Shown here piece by piece: positions 1-5,671 of a stretch of DNA of 5,671 bases (position 1 is the stretch's first letter; each line of letters begins with the position of its first letter). The notes below the pieces were generated by a model. It had not been told where the DNA came from. It searched no databases and was given only the letters and a program-made list of their open reading frames with translations. This stretch comes from an uncultured Beijerinckiaceae bacterium (GTDB lineage: Bacteria; Pseudomonadota; Alphaproteobacteria; Rhizobiales; Beijerinckiaceae), in the NCBI GenBank assembly GCA_937873345.1, contig CALMRL010000460.1, forward strand, positions 1 through 5,671, read 5' to 3'. A program made the position numbers and the translations under genes.

Positions 1-2352
1 CCGGGTGTCGGCGTAGCGGATCGCCTCGATGCGGCCCGCCTCGCCCCCCTGATCCTCGTCCACCCCCGCCTCGATGTCCGCACGCAGCGCCGCGAGCACG
101 TCCGCGCCGTCGTCATCGCTCGCCAGCGTCGCGGCGAAGCCGTCGGGAACCGCGCTCCACGCCCAGAAGGAGGAGCGCGGCAGGGGGATGCGGCGTCGCG
201 ACAGCACGAAGCCGGCGAAGCGCATCGCCACCGGCGCGATCGTCACGGGCGTCGCCTTGCTGTCGGGCTGGCCGGAGTATGGGTCGACGATGGCGTGCAC
301 CAGCGAGCCGATGCGGGCATCGCTAGCCGTCTCGTCGTTCCAGTGGATCGGCGCGAACAGGTCGCCGCGCTCCTGGTTCGGCGTCACCATCACCCGGTAG
401 GTCGCCGAGCCGTGATGGTTCGAGAGCCTTGCCAGGCCGCCGTCGTGCAGGCCGAAGCGGGCGGCATCGGCGGGATGCACCGAGACGAAGGGCTCGGGGA
501 TGTGGGCGCCGAGCCGCGGCGACAGGCCGGTGCGCGTCATCGTGTGCCACTGGTCGCGGATGCGGCCGGTGTTGAGCAGCAACGGGAAGGCGGCCGAGAC
601 CGGCTCGGCGAGCCGCGGCGGCGCGACGGCGACGAAGCGGCCCTTGCCCGTGGGCGTGAAGAAGCCGCCGTCGGAAAAGAAGCGGCGCTTTGTTTCGCCC
701 GCGGCCGGCGCCGGCCACTGGAACGGCTTCAGCCCTTCGTAGTCCTCCTGCCCGATCGCGGCGAAGCGGCCGATGTCGAAGTCGCGACCGCCCTCGTTCT
801 CGAAGGCCGACAGGCCGGCGTGCTCGGCGAAGACCTCGCTGGCGTCGGCGTAGTCGAAGCCGGCGAAGCCGAGGCGGCGCGCCACCTGGCTCGTGGCCCA
901 CCAGTCCGGCTTGGCCTCGCCGACGGCGTCGGAGAAGCGCCGCTGCCGGGTGATGCGGCGCTCGGAGTTGGTGACGGTGCCGTCCTTCTCGCTCCAGCCC
1001 TGGCTCGGCAGATGAACGCTGGTGCCCGACTCTCCATCCCGCTTTCCATCCCGCGCGCGCAGCGTGTCGTTCGAGGCGACCACCTCGGAGCAGACGAACA
1101 GCTCGAGCTTGCGCATGGCGGCACGCATGTCGCCCGCCTGGGGCAGGCTGACGGCGGGGTTGGTGCCCATCACCCACAGCGCCTTGATCGAGCCCGCCTC
1201 GATCGCGCGCACCATGTCGTTGATCATCAGGCCGGGCTTGCGGACGAGGTTGGGCGCCGCCCAGAAGCGCTCGACCCTGTCGAGGTCGCCCTCGGTGAAG
1301 CCCATGTGGGCGGCGAGCTGGTTCGACAGGCCGCCGACCTCGCGCCCGCCCATCGCGTTGGGTTGTCCGGTCAGCGAGAACGGCCCCATCCCCGCCCGGC
1401 CGATGCGCCCGGCGGCGAGGTGGCAGTTGATGATGGCATTGACCTTGTCGGTGCCCTGCGACGACTGGTTGACGCCCTGGCTGTAGAGCGTCACCACCCG
1501 CTCGGTCGCGGCGAAGCGGCGGAAGAAGCGGGTGATCTCGTCCGCCGGCAGCCGCGTGCGCAACGCGGTGGCGGCGATGTTGGGAGCGATGGCGCGGGCG
1601 TTGGCCACGGCCTCGGCGAAGTTCTCGGTATGGGCCGCGACATAGCTCTCGTCGACGTGGCCGTTGTCGACGAGGTAGACGAGCAGGCCGCAGAACAGCG
1701 TCGAGTCCTGCCCCGCCGCGATGGTCAGCTGCTGCTGGGCGTTCTCCGTAGTCGCCGTGCGGCGCACGTCGATGTTGACGATCTGCGCGCCGCGCGTCTC
1801 CTGCGCCTTGACCATGCGCTGGAACAGGATGGGGTGGCACCAGGCGGCATTGGAGCCGACGAGCACGAACAGGTCGCCCTCGTCCAGGTCCTCGTAGCAG
1901 CCGGGCACCGTGTCGGTGCCGAAGGCGCGCTTGTGGCCCGCCACCGAGGACGACATGCACAGGCGCGAGTTGGTGTCGACGTTGGCCGAGCCGATGAAGC
2001 CCTTCATCAGCTTGTTGGGAACGTAGTAGTCCTCGGTGAGCAGTTGCCCCGACAGGTAGAAGCCGACCGCCTGCGGCCCGTGACGGTCGATGATGCGCTT
2101 CAGCCCGGAGGCGACGGCATCCAGCGCCTCGTCCCACGTGGCGCGGACCCCGTCCACCTTCGGGTGGAGCAGGCGGGTCGCCGGGTCCAGCGTCTCGCCG
2201 AGCGCCGACCCCTTCGAGCACAGGCGCCCGAAGTTGGACGGATGCTCGGGATCGCCGGCGACCGTGGCGCCGCCCTTGCCGTCGGGCGTCACCAGCACGC
2301 CGCAACCGACGCCGCAGTAGGGGCACGTCGTCCTGACGGCTTCCAGACCCAT
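1..2352 (-). CDS. nasA: assimilatory nitrate reductase catalytic subunit NasA (3' end cut off)
   Basis: Cytoplasmic molybdoenzyme of the DMSO reductase superfamily that reduces nitrate to nitrite. 784 residues are visible; the frame is open with no stop to the left edge. NasA proteins usually run to about 870-900, so roughly 100 C-terminal residues are missing. The [4Fe-4S] cluster ligands are C10-x2-C13-x3-C17-x27-C45 (TCPYCGVGC, then LCSKGS). Cys132 in SRLCMSSSVAGHK is the expected Mo ligand. The molybdopterin domain fills about 60-490, with SQGVNQSSQGTDKV at 291-304, FSLTGQPNAMGGREVGGL at 325-342 and EKDGTVTNSERRI at 455-467. The C-terminal MGD-binding domain begins near 585 with TGRIRDQWHT (595-604). 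A NasA-type extension follows from about 700. No Tat signal precedes the first cysteine motif, which argues against periplasmic NapA. The ATG at 2352 is preceded by GAGG. It is the third gene of the operon, ten bases after the flavoprotein. A 12-base tandem duplication lies at residues 434-441. Confidence 0.95.
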   Translation of the reverse strand, partial: MGLEAVRTTCPYCGVGCGVLVTPDGKGGATVAGDPEHPSNFGRLCSKGSALGETLDPATRLLHPKVDGVRATWDEALDAVASGLKRIIDRHGPQAVGFYLSGQLLTEDYYVPNKLMKGFIGSANVDTNSRLCMSSSVAGHKRAFGTDTVPGCYEDLDEGDLFVLVGSNAAWCHPILFQRMVKAQETRGAQIVNIDVRRTATTENAQQQLTIAAGQDSTLFCGLLVYLVDNGHVDESYVAAHTENFAEAVANARAIAPNIAATALRTRLPADEITRFFRRFAATERVVTLYSQGVNQSSQGTDKVNAIINCHLAAGRIGRAGMGPFSLTGQPNAMGGREVGGLSNQLAAHMGFTEGDLDRVERFWAAPNLVRKPGLMINDMVRAIEAGSIKALWVMGTNPAVSLPQAGDMRAAMRKLELFVCSEVVASNDTLRARDGKRDGESGTSVHLPSQGWSEKDGTVTNSERRITRQRRFSDAVGEAKPDWWATSQVARRLGFAGFDYADASEVFAEHAGLSAFENEGGRDFDIGRFAAIGQEDYEGLKPFQWPAPAAGETKRRFFSDGGFFTPTGKGRFVAVAPPRLAEPVSAAFPLLLNTGRIRDQWHTMTRTGLSPRLGAHIPEPFVSVHPADAARFGLHDGGLARLSNHHGSATYRVMVTPNQERGDLFAPIHWNDETASDARIGSLVHAIVDPYSGQPDSKATPVTIAPVAMRFAGFVLSRRRIPLPRSSFWAWSAVPDGFAATLASDDDGADVLAALRADIEAGVDEDQGGEAGRIEAIRYADTR
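1030..1053 (-). repeat. 12-base tandem duplication inside nasA
   Basis: Two adjacent 12-base units on the minus strand, CGGGATGGAAAG and CGGGATGGAGAG, differ at one base. They encode RDGK-RDGE at NasA residues 434-441. The copies keep the reading frame and lie in the loop between SNDT (427-430) and VHLPSQGW (446-453), which I recall as shorter in typical NasA proteins. It looks like a small slippage or duplication event tolerated in a surface loop. Confidence 0.7.
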
Positions 2353-2365
2353 CACGCCGGCCTCA
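2353..2365 (-). promoter_or_regulatory. Shine-Dalgarno of nasA overlapping the flavoprotein stop
   Basis: The flavoprotein stop TGA (2365-2363) runs into GG, giving TGAGG on the minus strand. GAGG at 2364-2361 is eight bases before the nasA ATG at 2352. Only ten bases separate the two genes, which suggests translational coupling. A GTG at 2355-2353 directly precedes the ATG in frame and is a possible alternative start adding one residue. Confidence 0.65.
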
Positions 2366-3967
2366 GTACACGTCCGCCTGGTACCGCCCGTTCTTCTTCA
2401 TCGAGGCGACGAAGCTCTTGGCCGAAGCCTCGTCCTGGCCGGTCTTTCGGGACACGACCTCGCACAGCGTCCTTTCGACGTCGCTCGCCATGCGCTTGGC
2501 GTCGCCGCAGATGTAGAAATGGGCGCCGCGCTCGATCCACGACCACAGCTCGTCGCCCTCCTCGCGCATCTTGTCCTGCACGTAGGTCTTCGGCGCCCCG
2601 TCGCGCGACCACGCCAGCGACAGCTTCGACAGGGTGCCGTCGCCCAGGAAGCCTTCCATCTCGTCCTCGTAGAAGAAGTCGGCGGCGCGGCGCTGGTGGC
2701 CGAAGAACAGCCAGGCGCCGCCCTTGGCCTTGGCCGCCCTGCGGTCGTGCAGGAAGGCGCGGAACGGCGCCACGCCGGTGCCGGGGCCGACCATGATGAT
2801 CGGCACCTCGGTCGAGGCCGGCAGGGCGAAGTTGTGGGCGCGCTGCACGTAGGCCTTGATCTTGGTGCCGGGCTCCAGCCGCTCGGCGAGCCAGGACGAG
2901 GCGACGCCGCGCCGGGTGCGGGCGCCGACCTGGTAGCGGACGTGGTCGACCGTAAGCGACACGGCGCCGGGCGTGGCGTTGTGCGACGACGAGATCGAGT
3001 AAAGGCGCGGCTGCAGGGGATCGAGCGCCTCGACGAAGGCCTCGGGGTCGGGGCGCACGGGGCCGAACTTCTCCAGCACCGCGAGCACGTCGAGAGTGGC
3101 GACGTCGCCGTCCGGGTCCTCGCCCTTGGACATCGCCTTGGCCTTGGCGCGGCGCTCGCCGCCGGTGATGTAGCTCATCAGCTCGAACAGCGCGTCGGGC
3201 GCCATGCCGAGCGAGCACTCCGTCGCCAGCACGGCGGCGATCGACCTGTCGCCCATCGGGAAATCGTGCGGCACGTGGATCGCCTCCAGCACCGCGTCGA
3301 CGAGGTCGGGCGTGTTGTGCGGGAACAGGCCGAAGCTGTCGCCGACGACGTAGTCGATGCCCGCCTCCCTCAGGTCGAAGTCGATATGGTAGGTCGCCTT
3401 CTCCGATTCGCCCTTGTTGAGGCGGCGGCGGCCAAGGAAGGTCACCTCGGCGGGCGCGGCGCGGGCGTAGCCGGGCCTGGCCGGCTCCTTGGACTCGGCA
3501 GGTTTGGCGGCGGCCGGTGCTCCTTCGGCTGCGGGCTTGGCCTCGTCGCCGATCTCGACCGCCAGCTCCTTGACCTTGCGCGCCGTTTCCTTGCCGCCGG
3601 GGACGCAGAGGTTGAGGCGCGCCTCGTCGCCGACGACGATCGCCTTGGAATAATCCTGGCAGTTGTATCCGCACTGGCCGCAGTCCTGCTGCGCCATCGC
3701 CGCCATCATCCGCCGTGCCAACGGCTTGCCCGCGGCGAGGCCCATCCGCTCGTCGAGCGGGATCGCCGGATCGTGCCAGGGCGCGTCGTCGTCATCCTCG
3801 GCGGCGGACATGCCGGCGGCGTCGGTGCTGATCGGCTGGGCGACGCCGGCCTGCGGCGCGATGAAGCCGGCGAAGAAGCCGTTCAGCCAGGCGCGCTGCT
3901 CCGGCGAGAAGGGCGCGTTCTCGGGGATCAGGGGCGTGATGGCGGGCATGGACGCCTGGAACGTCAT
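2363..3967 (-). CDS. NADPH/FAD flavoprotein reductase with N-terminal [4Fe-4S] domain (CysJ-like, no FMN domain)
   Basis: 534-residue soluble protein, probably the NADPH-dependent electron donor for the neighbouring reductases. Residues 20-35 (FSPEQRAWLNGFFAGF) resemble the N-terminal tail of CysJ. An acidic stretch (58-61) follows. Cysteines 96, 99, 103 and 121 (CGQCGYNC, then LNLCVPGGKE) match the RnfB-type [4Fe-4S] module. An Ala/Pro/Lys-rich linker covers about 141-172. The rest is a CysJ/P450-reductase FAD/NADPH unit. It has RLYS (321-324), the FAD motif GVASSWL (354-360), the NADPH loop GPGTGVAPFR (394-403) and CGD (487-489). It also has S454-R455, K460 and Y462, which match the 2'-phosphate contacts and point to NADPH rather than NADH. 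The triad S324, C487 and D532 and the C-terminal stacking Tyr534 are all present. Any flavodoxin domain is absent. The ATG at 3967 is set by GGAAGG eight bases upstream; Met7 is a weaker alternative. Databases would probably call it 'sulfite reductase subunit alpha', but here it sits between nirA and nasA, so nitrate/nitrite reduction is the likelier role. Confidence 0.92.
   Translation of the reverse strand: MTFQASMPAITPLIPENAPFSPEQRAWLNGFFAGFIAPQAGVAQPISTDAAGMSAAEDDDDAPWHDPAIPLDERMGLAAGKPLARRMMAAMAQQDCGQCGYNCQDYSKAIVVGDEARLNLCVPGGKETARKVKELAVEIGDEAKPAAEGAPAAAKPAESKEPARPGYARAAPAEVTFLGRRRLNKGESEKATYHIDFDLREAGIDYVVGDSFGLFPHNTPDLVDAVLEAIHVPHDFPMGDRSIAAVLATECSLGMAPDALFELMSYITGGERRAKAKAMSKGEDPDGDVATLDVLAVLEKFGPVRPDPEAFVEALDPLQPRLYSISSSHNATPGAVSLTVDHVRYQVGARTRRGVASSWLAERLEPGTKIKAYVQRAHNFALPASTEVPIIMVGPGTGVAPFRAFLHDRRAAKAKGGAWLFFGHQRRAADFFYEDEMEGFLGDGTLSKLSLAWSRDGAPKTYVQDKMREEGDELWSWIERGAHFYICGDAKRMASDVERTLCEVVSRKTGQDEASAKSFVASMKKNGRYQADVY
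3605..3682 (-). other. RnfB-like [4Fe-4S] cysteine motif in the flavoprotein
   Basis: Codons for Cys96 (3682-3680), Cys99, Cys103 and Cys121 (3607-3605), spaced C-x2-C-x3-C-x17-C. The surrounding residues (CGQCGY, DYSKAI, LCVPGGKE) closely follow the iron-sulfur module of RnfB, where the spacing as I recall it is C-x2-C-x4-C-x16-C. That the module binds [4Fe-4S] is inferred from family resemblance. Confidence 0.8.
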
Positions 3968-4008
3968 CGATCGAACCTTCCGGGATTGAACGGTGGGACG
4001 GGCGGCCG
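3968..4008 (-). promoter_or_regulatory. nirA-flavoprotein intergenic spacer with Shine-Dalgarno
   Basis: The 41-base gap between the nirA stop (TGA, 4011-4009) and the flavoprotein ATG (3967-3965). Read on the minus strand it contains GGAAGG at 3981-3976, eight bases before the ATG, which is a strong Shine-Dalgarno at good spacing and decides the start. A short stem, GACGG/CCGTC with loop CCGC, overlaps the nirA stop at 4010-3997. It has no T-tract, so it does not look like a terminator. No promoter is evident, which supports read-through from nirA. Confidence 0.75.
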
Positions 4009-5671
4009 TCAGGCCGGCACCTGCTCCGCGAGCTGCTTGAGGACGCCGACGTCGCGGGCGGCGGTGAAGGCGTGGAAGCTCTCCTCCGGTCCGGAGCGGT
4101 TGGCGACGTAGGCCTTGAGCAGACGCTCCACGACGCGCGGCGCGTCGGCCGTCGTGACCTTGGGGAACACTTCGCGCCCGATCGCCGCCTGGGCGGAGAA
4201 GCCGCCGCCGACCAGCACGTCGTAGCCGTCGACCGTGTCGCCGTCCTCGTTGACGGGCACCTTGGCGCCGATCAGGCCGATGTCGCCGATATAGTGCTGG
4301 GCGCAGCTGTTGTGGCAGCCGGTGAGATGGATGTTGACCGGCACGTCCAGGATGACGCGCGGCTCGAGGTAGGCGGCGATCTCCTCGGCGTTCTTCTTGG
4401 TCGGCGAGGCCGCGAACTTGCACCCCTGCGAGCCGGTGCAGGCGACGAGCCCGGCGCGCACCGACGAGGCGCGCCACTCCAGCCCCGTCGCCTCGATGCG
4501 CGACTTCACCTCGTCGAGCTTGGCGTCGGGCACGCCGGAGATGAGCAGGTTCTGCCAGACGGTGAGGCGGATGTCCCCGTCGCCGCAGCTGGCGGCGATC
4601 GACGCCAGCTCGCGCACCTGGGCGGCCATCATCTTGCCGACGGGCAGCACCACGCCGACGTAGTTCAGCCCCTCCTGCTTCTGCCCGTGCACGCCGACAT
4701 GGGCGAGGCGGTCCTGGGCTGGGCGCGGCCCGACGTGGGCGGCCTCGACGCGCCGGAGCTTGCCGCCGAGCTTCGCCTCCACGGCCTCCAGGAACTTGTC
4801 GAAGCCCCAGGCGTCGAGCACGTATTTCAGCCGCGCCTTGGCACGGTTGGTGCGGTCGCCCGAGTCGATGAAGACGCGCACGATCGCGTCCGCGACCCTG
4901 GTCGCCTCGGACGGCTTCAGCACCACGCCGGTGTCGCGGGCGAGGTCCCTGTGGCCGGAAATGCCGCCGAGCAGCAGGCGGAAGTACACGCCCGGCTCGA
5001 CCCCGGCGCCGTCCTTCACCGTGACGGCCTGGAAGCCGATGTCGTTCGAATCCTCCAGCGTCGGGATCGGCCCGCCGCCGTCGAAGGCGACGTTGAACTT
5101 GCGCGGCAGGCCGTACATCACCCGGTTCTCGAGGATGTGGAAGTGCCACTCGCGGGCGTAGGGGCGGGTGTCCAGCAGCTCGCCCGGCGCGATGCCGGCT
5201 GTGGCATCGCCCGTGACGTTGCGGATGTTGTCGGAGCCCGAGCCCTTCGAGCACAGGCCGAGGTCGATGATGCTCTCGACCAGCGCGATGGCGTTGCGCG
5301 CGGGGATCTCGCGCATCTGCAGGTTGGCGCGCGTCGTGACGTGGGCGTAGCCGCCGGCATAGCGCTCGGCGAGGTCGGCGACGCCGGCGAACTGCCAGTG
5401 CTTCAGCACGCCGTTGTGGATGCGCAGGCGGATCATGTAGCTGTCCTGCGCCGGGGCGACGTAGAACAACCCGTAGTACCGCCAGCGGAAGTTGTCCGGC
5501 GGCTTCGGGAATTCGTCCCTGGCGGCCTGCTCCTTCAGCTTGCCGTAGCTGTCGAAGGGGTGCTCGTCGCGCTTCCATTTCTCCTGGTCGGCGAGCTTCT
5601 TGCCGCCGGCCTCGGTCTTGGCCTGGGCGGCGAGATGCTCGGCGTCGGGACCGCTCGGCGCCGCCTTGCCC
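4009..5671 (-). CDS. nirA: NirA-type siroheme nitrite reductase (5' end cut off)
   Basis: Assimilatory nitrite reductase of the siroheme/[4Fe-4S] sulfite-nitrite reductase family, which reduces nitrite to ammonium with six electrons in the cytoplasm. 553 residues are visible (codon 1 at 5670-5668). Family members run to about 590, so perhaps 30-50 N-terminal residues lie beyond the edge. In visible numbering, the first ferredoxin-like half-domain lies near residues 75-125 and contains TTRANLQMR. GSGSDNIRNVTGDATAGI follows near 144-161. LPRKFN carries K191 and N193. The cluster and siroheme ligands are C411-x5-C417 (CTGSQGC) and C452-x3-C456 (TGCHNSCAQ). The K-x-N pair matches plant nitrite reductase Lys224/Asn226, whereas sulfite reductases have K-x-K, so nitrite is the favoured substrate. 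The frame is open through the right edge. A TTG at 5469 is internal, because the family sequence EKWKRDEHPFDSYGKLK is encoded upstream of it. It is the first visible gene of the operon. A sulfite reductase role is the less likely alternative. Confidence 0.93.
   Translation of the reverse strand, partial: GKAAPSGPDAEHLAAQAKTEAGGKKLADQEKWKRDEHPFDSYGKLKEQAARDEFPKPPDNFRWRYYGLFYVAPAQDSYMIRLRIHNGVLKHWQFAGVADLAERYAGGYAHVTTRANLQMREIPARNAIALVESIIDLGLCSKGSGSDNIRNVTGDATAGIAPGELLDTRPYAREWHFHILENRVMYGLPRKFNVAFDGGGPIPTLEDSNDIGFQAVTVKDGAGVEPGVYFRLLLGGISGHRDLARDTGVVLKPSEATRVADAIVRVFIDSGDRTNRAKARLKYVLDAWGFDKFLEAVEAKLGGKLRRVEAAHVGPRPAQDRLAHVGVHGQKQEGLNYVGVVLPVGKMMAAQVRELASIAASCGDGDIRLTVWQNLLISGVPDAKLDEVKSRIEATGLEWRASSVRAGLVACTGSQGCKFAASPTKKNAEEIAAYLEPRVILDVPVNIHLTGCHNSCAQHYIGDIGLIGAKVPVNEDGDTVDGYDVLVGGGFSAQAAIGREVFPKVTTADAPRVVERLLKAYVANRSGPEESFHAFTAARDVGVLKQLAEQVPA
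4303..4440 (-). other. siroheme/[4Fe-4S] cysteine ligand region of NirA
   Basis: Codons for the four cysteines that hold the [4Fe-4S] cluster, one of which bridges to siroheme in this family. They are Cys411 (4440-4438), Cys417 (4422-4420), Cys452 (4317-4315) and Cys456 (4305-4303), in the order C-x5-C then C-x3-C. All four ligands are present, so the gene looks catalytically intact. The second motif reads TGCHNSCAQ, with His where many relatives have Pro. Confidence 0.9.

Noticed and set aside
323..2326. A 667-codon minus-strand open frame inside nasA.
   Set aside because: It is out of register with the true nasA frame (2352 to the left edge), which carries every family motif. Its product is Arg-rich and lacks motifs.
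295..2796. An 833-codon open frame on the plus strand, antisense to nasA and the flavoprotein end.
   Set aside because: Its translation is Arg/Ala/Gly/Val-rich with no recognisable motif. It spans the junction of two well-supported minus-strand genes. Such frames are expected opposite genes in high-GC DNA.
2363..3967. Annotation of the flavoprotein as a true CysJ sulfite reductase subunit.
   Set aside because: The flavodoxin domain is missing, the neighbours are nirA and nasA, and the siroheme partner has the nitrite-type K-x-N signature.
3997..4010. A GACGG/CCGTC stem at the end of nirA as a terminator.
   Set aside because: The stem is only 5 bp with a 4-base loop and no following T-tract. 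The next gene has a tight Shine-Dalgarno and fits an operon.
2519..4111. A 530-codon plus-strand open frame opposite the flavoprotein gene.
   Set aside because: It is antisense to a gene with complete catalytic motifs and has a low-complexity Ala/Gly/Arg/Leu composition, as expected from a shadow frame.
5467..5469. TTG on the minus strand as the nirA start, giving a 486-residue protein.
   Set aside because: The same frame continues upstream to the edge with family-like sequence (HPFDSYGKLKEQ, then FRWRYYGLFYVAP), so the TTG is an internal Leu codon.
2363..5578. One 1071-codon minus-strand open frame that could be read as a large fusion protein.
   Set aside because: Only its last 534 codons form the flavoprotein. 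The upstream part overlaps nirA in another frame and is Arg-rich without motifs. GGAAGG before the ATG at 3967 marks the true start.

Overview
The window is a very GC-rich stretch of bacterial chromosome. It is filled almost edge to edge by three genes, all on the minus strand, so transcription runs from right to left. The layout is a nitrite reductase (5671 to 4009, start cut off by the right edge), then an FAD/NADPH flavoprotein (3967 to 2363, complete), then an assimilatory nitrate reductase (2352 to 1, end cut off by the left edge). The gaps are 41 and 10 bases and each internal start has its own Shine-Dalgarno, so this looks like one operon. Its promoter would lie upstream, beyond position 5671. 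I see no RNA gene, mobile element, CRISPR array or terminator.

Protein motifs and gene content suggest an alphaproteobacterium, probably of the Hyphomicrobiales (rhizobia and methylobacteria). There, NirA-type reductases sit beside 'sulfite reductase alpha subunit'-like flavoproteins and NasA-type nitrate reductases. This assignment is inference from remembered family resemblance, not a search.

Together the genes encode cytoplasmic nitrate assimilation. NasA (Mo-bisMGD plus one [4Fe-4S]) reduces nitrate to nitrite. NirA (siroheme plus [4Fe-4S]) reduces nitrite to ammonium, and its K-x-N active-site signature favours nitrite over sulfite. The flavoprotein between them carries complete NADPH and FAD machinery of the CysJ/cytochrome P450 reductase type. 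It has no flavodoxin (FMN) domain. In that place it has a four-cysteine iron-sulfur module resembling the RnfB-type [4Fe-4S] domain. The likely electron path is NADPH to FAD to [4Fe-4S] to one or both reductases.

The most interesting points are this domain swap, the CysJ-like N-terminal tail kept in front of it, and a 12-base tandem duplication that adds residues to a loop of NasA. The rest is ordinary nitrate-assimilation machinery.
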